Made by a program: the position numbers and the translations under genes
The notes under the pieces: model-generated
The model's input: the letters and a program-made list of their open reading frames with translations, nothing else
Told to the model about the DNA's origin: nothing
Databases searched by the model: none
Assembly: GCA_000310025.1 (NCBI GenBank)
Contig: FN649748.1
Location: 972,459-1,005,243, forward strand
Length of the DNA: 32,785 nucleotides
Source: Ectocarpus siliculosus
Taxonomy: Eukaryota > Sar > Phaeophyceae > Ectocarpales > Ectocarpaceae
Direction of reading: 5' to 3'
In this document: piece by piece, positions 11,801 to 22,400 of the stretch
How the letters are laid out: each line of letters starts with the position of its first letter
Numbering within the stretch: the first letter of the stretch is position 1

Positions 11801-12578
11801 CGTGACCGGTGTTGTGTTTGTACGCCACGGCATTGCCGTACGGGGGTGCCTTGCTTTTTCGGGGCTTGCTTGGATGGAGTCTCGTGCCTCAGCATTTGGT
11901 TTTCGGTGTCGGTGCTGTTAGTGGTCGTGTGGATTGGTGTTTTCTGGGTGCGTCATACTTGTTGGACTGTTCTGTGCTTGTCTGCCCAAACCCAACTCGG
12001 CCAAGTTAAAGAGCAGGAAATGTTTGTTTGTTTTTGCACTTCGGTGTTTGTTGAGGTTGTCTTCTCTTTTGTTGTGATGGCAGTACGTTTGCATCCCTTT
12101 TTTTTGTTTGTCTCGTGTCTGGTCGTGTGTTTTCGCGGGGAAGGCGTCGATGGGATTGATGTCGATATTGGTGACAGGTTCATTTCTGTTGTCTCTTTTT
12201 CTAGGTTCCCGGGCATTGATTATTCCGGGAGGAGGGGGCGGGAGAGGGAGACAGGAAACTCGATATCAAAATTGTCGTCCGCCACAACTATGTAGAACAT
12301 AACAGACAGCACGCTGTGGAATGTTGAACGCCTTTCGTAGCACCGCTTTTGTATGTGAGCGTAAAGTTGAGCGAGAAAAAACTTCAACCGCCCCTCCCCC
12401 CCTTTCCCGTGCCAAAAATGAACAGATCAAGGAGAGCGCTCCGCTGCACACGATCTTCTCGGAGGGCACTGGGGGCACCCCCGAAAAGGGCAAGACCCTT
12501 TCTCACGCGGAGGTGGTAAGCCTTGCCTCCTGGCCGACGATCGCTGCGATTCTCAAGAAGGAGTACGTGGAAGTCTGA
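8868..12578 (+). CDS. N-terminal half of an acyl-CoA synthetase-like (ANL) protein
   Basis: Exons are 8868-9024, 9941-10104, 10611-10766, 11556-11777 and 12426-12578, giving 852 nt (283 aa) with consistent phases. The start MQSLARATGRAAEHAG with further arginines suggests a mitochondrial presequence. The body follows the ANL N-domain: FLGGLASKVDKVL, then AVRYKKGNLKWTRSD, LACGLLELGCKAGDTMAMWL, the NIQ-like PECSEKHVAQLAAARIGMVV, then VVLVEESVVPSLIEAV. In exon 5, FSEGTGGTPEKGKTLSH (residues 244-260) sits where the AMP-binding P-loop YTSGTTGxPKG belongs. It has a Glu for Ser, a Gly for Thr and one extra residue before Lys. The frame ends 20 codons later (KKEYVEV, stop), so all later ANL motifs and the C-terminal domain are missing. 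A possible donor (GTAAGC) at 12516 could splice out the stop, but I found no later ANL exon. Exon 4 could alternatively end at 11765. Confidence 0.75.
9448..9496. repeat. GATC-rich short tandem/palindromic repeat
   Basis: Repeated GATCCGATCCATC units flank an ATCGATCGAT core in intron 1 of the ANL-like gene. The unit is partly self-complementary. It has no assigned function. Confidence 0.6.
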
Positions 12579-15500
12579 GCTAGACGCTCGTTTTGCCGTG
12601 TTTGGCTGGCGCGGCTGGCGTCGCTCGCAACCCTCATCGAAGCTTGAGATTTTGGTTGAGGGAGTGGTTAATCATGCCAAGGAAAGGGGGGGAGTGTGTG
12701 TCTTTATTATTTGCATCGACCGCGCTCACAGGCTTACCAATGAAAAGATGTCAAGTCTCAGTGCGGTTGAAAACACAAAAACACAGGAGTGGTGCGGTAA
12801 TGCTTCTACCTTGCACTCGAGTTCGTTTTGGAGCACCATCACGCTCATCGCCATTACTACAGCTATTTTGCGGCAGTTCTTCTCTCTAGCCTTGCGTCGT
12901 TTGTTGTGAGGTGTGTGCGGCGGGGCTTAGAATCGTCTGATTTGGTGCAGCCGAAATTTACTCGTTGGTCGGCCGACACCCTTCAAAGAGTACAGGTTGA
13001 GTCTGATATAGGTGGCTCTTAAATGTCCCCTACGATTTTCCTGCGATGAGTGAGCGCAGCTGCTGCTTCATCGCTTCGCCCCGCATTTTCGTTAAGTGTG
13101 CTCTTTGCAACAGCGTCGAGACTTGCAGCTGAGGAAAGCAGGTTTTAGCCTCGGGTCGGACGGCAGTCCGAGGATCAGAGAAAGACTTCAGTGGGAACGG
13201 GAATTTGAGGCCTTATCTATCGATTCCTTCGTGGTCCAGAGAGTTTTCGAGGTTACGCATGAACTTTCTCCAGATGCTGTGGAAGCATTTCATATCATCA
13301 GCATCTATCTCGGGAGATAAGTCACCTTGAGGAGTACCTGTACGCATTTTTTTTGTGGGAGGAAGGGGGGTCGGGTGTGCTTGGTTCTTCAACTACGCTT
13401 GTGCGGGCAGTACGAATCGACTTTTTTCCACGTGCCTGCAACAGACCGGCCCGTTTCGAGGGCTGTGAACCGCTGTTTTTTCCGGGAGTGTGCCACCCAC
13501 TCTTTCCTTACAACAACGAGGGCACATCAAGTCGTGTTGCGGCAGTTGCGCAGAAGCACGCTAACGCGAACGTTCTAATTTTTGGCGATCGATGGGACTC
13601 TTCAAAAAAGGCATGAATACTTCTCCACAGGCACACCACCTGTCCGCCACCACTTTGACTCGACCGCGGCTGTCCTTTTTTCCTTCACGAGGGAGAGAAC
13701 CCCGACACGAGTCGGCGTTGGCTCCGTTTGTTTGGCGATTCGGTGGTAAGAAGGCAAAGACAAGGCAGAGGTTTCTACTCCTTTTATTGTCTCTCGCGAT
13801 TGTTGCCTTGTGGCTCTCTTCTAGCAACGAACCGAACACAAGAGGCAATTAATTCTCTCCGAAGTGCTCAACGCTTGCTTCACAACATATTTTCGTGAAA
13901 ATTGCGAATCGGCTGATGTCCGTCAGAAAGTGGACACTCTGCAACCCATCATGTTTATCTGGTCGACACCGCGGCAGTGTCTACCCCGAATTTTGGGTTC
14001 TGCGTACGCAACAATCTCCACCAAAAGAGGATTTTCTGCCACTTCGTTGCACTCCTCAAAGGCGGCCGTGCCGAATCGCCGAAAGTGTTGAGGGATTCAG
14101 GGGAGTTCAGAGTGGTTTGGTAAGAACGCCGATATGAGGTGCCCTCCCCAACGGAGGCGACTGGACAGGCCGGGGCTCTTCCGTTCGGTGGTCGCGGAGG
14201 CGTACAATAAATATGGCGGGGTATATCGCCGAGGGAAAAATATAGGCTGACGTCTCGTTTGCTTGGGCGACAAGATACGCTCAGCGAAACACGCACGTGT
14301 CGTCCCGAAGAGCACCACACAAAACCGTTACCAACGTAACGTGACTTCCAACCGGTATGCTGGCACAGAAAAATGTTGATGACGCTTCCTAGTTCCTGTG
14401 CTCAAGACAGTGACGGCGCAAGGCAGGTTATACCCACGGAATAAAAACGAAACCTCCACCTTTACTTCCGCGCTTGCGCCGATAGCAGTTTACAAGCAAC
14501 CAAGACGCAACGACCCTATAGCAGTCTCCGTGTGGCTAAAGGTGCGGCACCAACGGGACCATAGCGGCAAACAAGTAAATGCGCCTGCTGATGACGGTTC
14601 ACGCTTCTTGGGCCAACCAAGGACGCACACATCTTGCCCTGTTCGTAACCCCACACGGTCGCTTGGTAGCCGCTCGAGTTGCGTGACGTGAGCAGGAAAC
14701 ATGGGGAGGGCGAGTGAGTGGGGAGAGCACCCCCGCCCTGAGGGGCACGGGGGCAGCCGCGGGATAGAACCCAAAAGTGATAGGTCTCGGAAAATTGAAG
14801 GGACTTACGTTGTAGAGCCCCTTTGATCGGTAGCAACCGCTGAGGAAGGGAGAACTTGGGAGGCCCCAAGAGTTCATCAGTTCATCTTACACACCGCTGT
14901 TGGGTCTTCGGACAACCGGAAAACTTACACACCCAAGTGACTACGGTCACGACGTTGTTTTGACTAGGAGCGGGGGCGGGGGGACTTAAGAACACAACAA
15001 CTGAAGTGGGAGGACCACATGTATGTATTTGGGCTTTTTGACGCTTGTTCCTGCTTCGCGGCACAGCAAAGTTTACCGTCAGTGATATGGGGAACCTGCC
15101 CGTCCCAGGCGTGTCGTTGCAAAAACATTTTTCGGGTCTCAAGGCGCGTTACCTTCCAAGGAAAGCATTTGTCACTCAATAAATACCATTTGGCTCCCTC
15201 ACGTTCAACAGGCATGCGGCAGCCACGAGAATGAGCAGGGAGTCCTGGAGCAGAAGAGGTCGGGGCAAGCATCCACGACCGCATGAGGCAATAAAAATGC
15301 CAATCAAACGACATGGGGGAGGAGGGACGAACGACATACTTCCAAACATATGCCAACACGTACCAAGGTTGAAGTGTCCCGAGATTTTGGACCGGGCTGT
15401 TTCTGCCCACCCACCCACGCCAACCGAACATACTACAGGGCGTGAGATAGTAACGCGAAGGTGTAAATAACGGAAAGAGGCTTCGATGCGTTCTCACGAA

Positions 15501-17239
15501 AGGAACTGCCTGGTTCACAACACAAGCAGAAAAACATTCCTTAGATGACGCTTGGTCACTTCACATGGAACAAAAGCGCGGACAGAACCGTGTCCTGGCA
15601 CCCACAATCTTCGTGTTTCGGGAAGCGATGTAGGCGGGGTCTCTCATGATGGTCATTCAGCGCGTGATGCTCTCGGTGGTCGCAGCGGGCGCCAATCGTG
15701 CCGATGGAAGTGTCGCGCTGGCGGTCAGCAGTACAGGCGGGCAAAGGAGAGACGGGCCGGGGCATGCGACAACGCACACACCAACGCACAAAAAAAAAAA
15801 AAACTACACGCAGGTGTACACCAACTTCCGGATGCAAAAGCAGGCGGGAGACGTACAGAGTGGGGACTTGAAAGCCGTCTCTGGCAAAAACGAATGCACG
15901 CCTTGAGTTGATACGGTTGCGAGCACAGCACCGGCACCCACCAACCATCCGGGAAGATACGATTTACCTTCCCCTTCCCCACTCCACGCCACCACGGCCG
16001 CTTGTTTGCTCCATCACGCTAAAGCTGATTGTACGTGGCTGCAGCCACGAAGGTGTGGGGGACATCCGGCCCAGGCACAAAGGCCGGGGCAAATGCCACA
16101 ACCGCAGGGGCAAATGAAGGCAATATTAGCGATGGAAACAAACAAAAAAAAACGAAAAAATGAAAATATCTGCCCACACATCGGCCGAATCTGGCGAGAT
16201 TTTGCGCCGGGCTTTTTAGGCGTTTCACTGCTCCGAAAACGAATCCAACGGATTCCCACAGGGGACAAAACATGACGACGGTCAAAACGGCCCGTCACAA
16301 AACAAAAAATCCCCTGACGAGAAGTCCCACCGGCCTGCCATGCGTTTTGCGACAAGCACAAACATGAGACTCTTCTAGATGGAATAACGCACCCACGGTG
16401 TGTTGGAGGCTTGTTGGGGGGGCGGTGGGAGAATTGTTTTTGTAGTCGCTCGACGGCGTTGCCTCGTTGAGCGCCAGACGCGGGTAGCGGGTACGCAAAC
16501 CGCACTCGGCAACAGAACTGGCATCGGCACGGCGTTGCGGGCAGGCGGAATGGGGGAGGGGGGGGGGGGGGGGGCAAGCGGCTGCGCGCATTCCAATGCA
16601 ACGCGGTAACAGGCACAACATTCTTAACACAAGGAGTGGCATCGAAAACATGTGCGCCACAAAAAAAAAAATGTATGCTCACTTTGAGATGAGCAAAGGT
16701 TTTGCGAAGGGATCGTCGGCCGGTTTAGCGTGGTTTCCCCCGCTTGCGAAAAAAAATGCCTGCACTGCTGTTAGTTGAGGGGAGAGCGAGTAAGATGGCA
16801 ACGGTTGCCTACCTTTCGCAAACCGCTACTACAGCGTGCGGCTCAAAGATGTAGCAGTTTCGCGCCGTGTCCGCACATAGTGGGCACGGCGTCAACATTT
16901 AAGCGATGGAATTCTAATTTAAACCCGAACTCTTTCTCTATCCCCCGTCCCTTGTGCCCAAATATATCTCCTCCTCTACCTGTATCACCGCATGCACACA
17001 ACGGCGCAAGACACCAAACTACGACTTGAGCGATAAATGCTCTACATGATCGGTATTTTGAAGACGACAAAACGTCGAACATCTCACCCCTCTCCCTCGA
17101 GCACGTGCGATCATGTCGGCCGCGGCACAGCGGTGCTCGCCGATCGAATCGGACACCGTCCTGTCGATGACCATAGGTCACCAAGCCAAGCCACGTCGCC
17201 ATAGCCCAGGTGGGTGGCAACAAGTCGGAGCGGATAGAA
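12579..17239. other. Long interval without a recognised gene
   Basis: Open frames occur on both strands, for example minus 14964-15518 (184 codons) and minus 16014-16682 (222 codons). They look like chance frames, with low-complexity or Cys/Arg-rich translations and no family pattern. At 17113 a short plus-strand ATG block (MSAAAQRCSPIESD) ends at a plausible donor (CCAG/GTGGGT at about 17210), but no partner exon was found. A-runs lie near 15789 and 16660 and a G-run near 16558-16573. No ANL motifs downstream of the truncated gene were seen here. Confidence 0.4.
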
Positions 17240-17347
17240 TCAGGAAATCAAGGAAATCCGCAGATCATGCAAAAGAACAAAACGCGGAGAGACCGGCATC
17301 TGCATAGCACACGCGGTGCCGCCAACCAACTGCCCGCAAGGATACAC
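17240..17347 (-). CDS. Weak candidate terminal exon
   Basis: On the minus strand a good 3' splice site (TTAAC, then a pyrimidine-rich stretch ending TGTCTCAG) precedes 35 codons starting VYPCGQLVGGTACAMQMPV and ending in a TGA at 17240. It could be the last exon of the minus-strand gene at 18202-19074 if that gene is spliced at a GTG/GTGACG site near its present stop, since both ends are phase 0. No family is recognised, so this rests on splice-site appearance only. Confidence 0.2.
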   Translation of the reverse strand: MYPCGQLVGGTACAMQMPVSPRFVLLHDLRISLIS

Positions 17348-18201
17348 CTGAGACACACAGCAGTTAACTGAATGTAAGCATCTAACAACAGCAGTCATCA
17401 AACCGCAACGCGCCAAACGTTCGATCTTCTGTTCGCTCAAGTGTGCTCGTTCAACATCGTACATTTAACATGCAAGAAAGCGTCTCGGCGGACTGGGAAA
17501 AAAAAGTAATGCACTCCACTGACATCAACCCAACACCCTCTATACGTACAAAAACAGCGTGGAAGCTGGCTCTGTCGTACTCCCTGTTTGGCGTGGGAAC
17601 TCCGGCAAAGCAACCTCACGTTGGCTCTCCCCCTCCAAGCTGCGAGGTGCAGAGAAAAAACGAGAGCCTGGGAGGGGTGCATGTGCTGGCGCGAGACCAG
17701 CGCGGTAGATTGAGCAGCAGAACACAGTTGGAAACAAGCAGACATCTTCGGACCTACTGATACACGACTCTCTTCCCACCCTCCCGAGGGCTCTCTCTCT
17801 TCAAGAGTGCCGCCGCAAACATCGTTCGTTGAAACAAATCACTTGCAAAATGAGACATTAGCCAAGAATGGTGTTGTACAGCAGTATTTGCCTGTTAAAC
17901 ATGAAGGCAATTAATTCCCGTATCGGTCCATGACTGGCGGGTGCCAGGTGTTTTCCTCAGCAGCTAAGAGTGGCGAACCGCCGCATCTATGCGCACCTTT
18001 CGAAAACGGGAACGATCGTAAATAACACAAGCAGGCCTGCCCCATCAAGAAAAAAACACCCCACCAGAACATCACTGCTGTACTCCAGAGTACAGCAGTA
18101 GTAAGACACGAAACTTCTCTGCAAAGAGCACGGATACGAAGAGAGGAGCGACGAGGGGAACAACGACAACCGTTTTTTGTTATTTCGGGTCACCGCCAAA
18201 C
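17348..18201. other. Interval before the minus-strand nuclear gene
   Basis: No supported gene. It holds a copy of TACAGCAGT at 17877 and the 12-bp palindrome at 18074-18099 made from the same word. It may be 3' UTR or an intron of the minus-strand gene starting at 19074. Confidence 0.35.
18074..18099. repeat. Perfect 12-bp palindrome, 2-base spacer
   Basis: ACTGCTGTACTC (18074-18085), CA, then GAGTACAGCAGT (18088-18099). It is built from two inverted copies of the ACTGCTGTA word that recurs through the window. It lies just past the present 3' end of the minus-strand gene at 18202, so as RNA it would form a tight hairpin in a 3' UTR. Confidence 0.9.
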
Positions 18202-19074
18202 CTACAACAGAAGTCTTTCAGGCGTCACCACTATCGGTTCGGGGAGCGGGGGCTCGTGCGCGTGGATGCCGTCAAACTTTTCTGCTGCCCCTTCCTCTTC
18301 TTGCTGTTCGTCGACTGCTGCGTCCATATCGATTTTTCTATACGGACCCTCCGGGCACGCCATGAAATCTTCGTCATCACTCTCATACACACACTCATCC
18401 ATTATTCGCATGCAATGCTCGTCGAAGCCGCGCCTCCTCAAGGACCACATGCGGTGCGCAATGTCGTTCTCGCAAGCTTCTTCCCCGAACGCCCTGCACA
18501 CCCACTCGTCGCTCGACGAACTCTGCTCGCTACTGTCAGCGGGGGGTTGAACCGAGTCTCCCTTCTTCTGACTGAAACTGCTCGGAAGCGGGGCGGGAGA
18601 ATCGATCTCGGCGCCGCCCTCGGTGTTGGTCATCGGAGTGAAAACTGACTCGCGGTCATCCCTCGCGCTACTAACGCTGCTGCTACTAGCGGTGCTGCCG
18701 CTCATGCTTCTTTCTGTGCTGCTACTCTCTTCGCGGTTGATTAATTTCGGTGGCGAGGTCTGGGGCAGCAGGCTTCTCGAGACAGCCTCGTCGGTGGGGT
18801 TGGGCAAGTTGGTCGTCGTGAGAGACGGGACGGCAAGAAAATGACTCGACTGGGCCAACCTCTCCACCAAACCAACACAACCCATACCGTCGGTGACCAT
18901 CCGGCGAGTCTGCGGCGGCTGTAGCTGCTCTTCTTCTTGGTGATCAGCCATGCTCCTTTGGCGCTTGTTCGTCAGAAACGCCGCGTCGTTGTCCTCGTCG
19001 TTGTTGCTATCTCTCTTCTTCTTGATGAAAGCTTCGCCCTGATGATGACGTTGATTAACGTTGAACTCCGTCAT
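18202..19074 (-). CDS. Unknown acidic, Ser-rich, probably nuclear protein
   Basis: An uninterrupted 290-codon frame starting at an ATG (MTEFNVNQRHHQGEAF) and ending in TAG. It is highly charged, with basic nuclear-localisation-like clusters KKKR (residues 18-21) and NKRQR, long Ser-rich stretches, and an acidic second half. The part most likely to be folded is near the C-terminus: CRAFGEEACENDIAHRMWSL, then FDEHCMRIMDECVYESDDED. No known domain is recognised. The length, sound start codon and head-to-head position 336 bases from the SRAP gene support a real gene. The 3' end could be spliced rather than stop here (see the terminal-exon candidate at 17240). Confidence 0.65.
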   Translation of the reverse strand: MTEFNVNQRHHQGEAFIKKKRDSNNDEDNDAAFLTNKRQRSMADHQEEEQLQPPQTRRMVTDGMGCVGLVERLAQSSHFLAVPSLTTTNLPNPTDEAVSRSLLPQTSPPKLINREESSSTERSMSGSTASSSSVSSARDDRESVFTPMTNTEGGAEIDSPAPLPSSFSQKKGDSVQPPADSSEQSSSSDEWVCRAFGEEACENDIAHRMWSLRRRGFDEHCMRIMDECVYESDDEDFMACPEGPYRKIDMDAAVDEQQEEEGAAEKFDGIHAHEPPLPEPIVVTPERLLL

Positions 19075-19409
19075 GCCTTCGCCGCGAAGAGGGAAAATAA
19101 CACCGGTTTGACCTCCTCGTCCGGTGCTCTCGGCGGTCTAGAGGCGGGCTGCCGTGAACGGTCGATTCCTGGGTGGGTGGGCTGGCTGGTAGATGGCACG
19201 ACCGGGCAGAAGATGAGAGGTGGGTGACACGCCACAAAAGACGCCGAAAACTATATAAGGGGACGCTTCGCTAATTTCCCCCCCGGGGACGCTCATCTCC
19301 GCATCCCCTTTCTAATGTGCGCGGACCGTTCCCGGTGCCCGGTGCCTACAACACAGCGTACCCACCGCCTACCGACGACGCCGTGTGTGTTCTGTTCTGT
19401 GTGAGGGCA
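19075..19409. promoter_or_regulatory. Bidirectional promoter region
   Basis: 335 bases separate the start codons of the minus-strand acidic protein gene and the plus-strand SRAP gene. A TATA box serves the plus direction. A pyrimidine-rich stretch with a C-run follows at about 19277-19285 and may hold the start site. No TATA box was seen for the minus direction. Confidence 0.6.
19252..19259 (+). promoter_or_regulatory. TATA box of the SRAP/HMCES-like gene
   Basis: TATATAAG on the plus strand, 158 bases upstream of the ATG at 19410. Transcription would begin near 19280, giving a leader of about 130 bases. It is the clearest core promoter element in the window. Confidence 0.65.
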
Positions 19410-22400
19410 ATGTGTGGGCGATCGAGGTGCGTGTCATTCAAGGCATCTATCTGTGAGGTCTTCTCTTTCCGTTCCTGTAGCCTTTTATTGCATCATAAGG
19501 CGGCTTCTGAACAGCAGGGAAGGCATTTGATGTCGGCTCGCTCTATCCGCGCCCCGCTCTCTCTCTGTTCATGTTGTGATCGTCCACTCTGCACGTACTG
19601 TAACATTAACGTGGGTGTCCTTGTCCCTCGCCTCCTCTCTGTTTGGGTTGCCCTTGATCACTTTTGGTTTTTGTGGCGGAGGGGAGCAACACAGGCAGCA
19701 GCAGGGCCACCCGTGTGTACATGTACATTCTCTCGAAGTACATCTACAGTACGATGTACAGCAGTTGTTGTGCCTGTCGTCGCGCAACCTTGCCGACACT
19801 GGAAATGCCCTCATGAAGTATGCGACAATGTGCGACTTCCGTGTAGCCTACAGTGCACAATCTCCACGGGAGTATGAGCACCAGTGAACTATAGGTATAT
19901 GTTTACGGCAACGCTTCAGTGCACCATTCGCCGTCAGTATCATGTTCTTGACCATAATGATGAGGAATTTGAAGTGTAGACTACAAGTATGTATGTACCC
20001 CCCCCCCCCCCCGTTCTCTCAGCCTTGAGAAGGCCGTTCACGTTGTACGGCACAAGCGGTACACGTTGATTGGAGTCCAACCGAGGGCGACCTGGTTTCC
20101 TTGTCCGTACATGCATGTATACATACATTTATCCAAATATCTGAACATTTATCCAAATATCTGAAATCACTACAAGGTACCATTTACAGCAGTACAACCT
20201 TTGTGCGTTTCGCGGCCGATGATGTCCTATGTACACTCTGTGTACGACCCTCTCCGTTGGTGGGCTATTGAACTTTTTTATTTGCCGTAGAAAATACCAT
20301 CAGGAAAATATGCGTACACGCACAGAAAGGTCTTTGTTGCTTGCAAGCGATCGGCTGGATGCTCTCATCTTTGAACGGCAGTGGTGGCTTTCCGCCCAGG
20401 GAGTGCCTTTCTTGATGTGTTCAGTCAACGGTTTTTAGACGTAACGAAACAAACAACCCCTGCTCAAGGATGCTTTTTAAGTCTCTCCCGAATCATCGCC
20501 CCCAGGTGCACCGTGTTCGCATCCTCCGCGCGTAAATGACTCTCTGAGTGTCGGAGTCGTCTGGGGCTTGTCTTGTGGGGGGGTGTTGCTCTCCCAACCG
20601 TTGGTGGCGTCGATCCCGATGGTTTGCAAAGACTGGTAGGCAATGGCTCTTCAAGGAGAAGCATGCGCTGGACGTCGTTGCAGTTGGTCTCGTGCAATTC
20701 TCGCCAACTACAGTAGATTCCCCCTTTTGGCGACACGTAGACACGGGCGGACGTTCCGTTGTGTATCAAGTAGGGTTCCCGGAAACAAGTGTCTTCCGAT
20801 CTCGGGGTACATCTTTATTGGGTGCGTAGAGTTACTGATGTTCTGCGTGCGCCTTTATTGTTCGGCCATTGACTACCACGCGTCCTCGAGAGGACGGAGC
20901 GTAGTTCGTTCCTTCCTGCTTTGCCAAAGGTGGTTCAAAAGTGTTATCCCTAAGCCTATATTTCCTACTGATACCACCTCCCACCTTTTCAGCCCACTTC
21001 CTATGTCCCAGTACGGCTACCGTCTTCTCCTGGCTATTTATCCCATGCCTCAAACATCTCCCTGTATCTTCCTTCTACGTTTCCCAGCTCAGTCATGTAC
21101 ACTTTCCTCTCCTTCTGGAACAACGGACGTGCTGCAACTACGTGAAACCGGTCTGCGCACTCGGAGCCTCATTCACAGCAGTTGAACTTACTTGTCGTCT
21201 TCATCGTTTAATTTACCTTCCTAAATCTTCGTCTACGTTTTCGAAGGCCGATCTCGCAAGTCCTAAATCTGACCTTCAGCTTTTGTCCCTGCATCTGTTG
21301 GCCCGTGTAGGTACTCCTTGCACCCTATTCTTTCACAACATTCCGTACAGATCAAGACCCCCGTTACCCCTGGTTTATTTGGGTTGACTCTGTTCTTCTC
21401 TCTCGGCAAAAGCAACAGATAATCTTCGTGGCATGGGAGGGGGAATACTCATAGTCGTGCATGCCGTAGTCGTTAGACCATTGACCTGGGGGGGGAGGGG
21501 TTGAGCATGATCCCCTGCACTTTGCAAGAAACCCAGTTGTTCCAAGATTGTGACAGAGCTTTCGTGCTGGGTGTGAGAAGCGTACCCTCGAAGGACAAGC
21601 GCAGCAGTCAGTCCTGGCGGATGCCCCCCCCCCCCCCCCCANNNNNNNNNNNNNNNNNNNNNNNNNNNNNNNNNNNNNNNNNNNNNNNNNNNNNNNNNNN
21701 NNNNNNNNNNNNNNNNNNNNNNNNNNNNNNNNNNNNNNNNNNNNNNNNNNNNNNNNNNNNNNNNNNNNNNNNNNNNNNNNNNNNNNNNNNNNNNNNNNNN
21801 NNNNNNNNNNNNNNNNNNNNNNNNNNNNNNNNNNNNNNNNNNNNNNNNNNNNNNNNNNNNNNNNNNNNNNNNNNNNNNNNNNNNNNNNNNNNNNNNNNNN
21901 NNNNNNNNNCCCCCCCCCCCCCCCCCCCCCTATGTTTGCAAATCCCCACGATATCGGACCTTCAGACCCTCGGTTCGCTCTGAGAATCTGATAAACGCTT
22001 CACTGTTATTTCCGTTCGTTCGTTGCAGGCAGACCGTTGCGCCGGAGGCGCTGGCATCGGCGGTGGGTTTCGGGGGCAACGTTCCCCTCCGGCGCGCGAG
22101 TCACTGTGAGTGCCCTCTGATAGGTGAAGTGAGAGTGCTCTTGTCTGACCGTGCTGTTGAAAGCGTGAGCACATGTTGAGGCGGAGTGGAAATCGCCGAT
22201 CCGGGCGACGTTTGACAAGAAGCAATAAAGTTCTTTCCGCCCGTAGCATCAATTAGCTTGTGACACCCAGAACCTCTTCCTGTAGTGCCTGATGCCGGCG
22301 GTGCTCAGGACGTCGTGTACGTGCCCAAAACTGTGGTACACGGCCGCTACAACTGCTGCCTCGTTCACAAAGAGCAGCGCGGAGGTACATAGTTACCACG

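Noticed and set aside
14964-15518. 184-codon minus-strand frame
   Set aside because: No ATG-led family-like sequence, Cys/Trp-rich chance-like translation, and other frames nearby are equally open.
16014-16682. 222-codon minus-strand frame
   Set aside because: Contains poly-Pro from a G-run and Phe/Cys-rich low-complexity; no recognisable domain.
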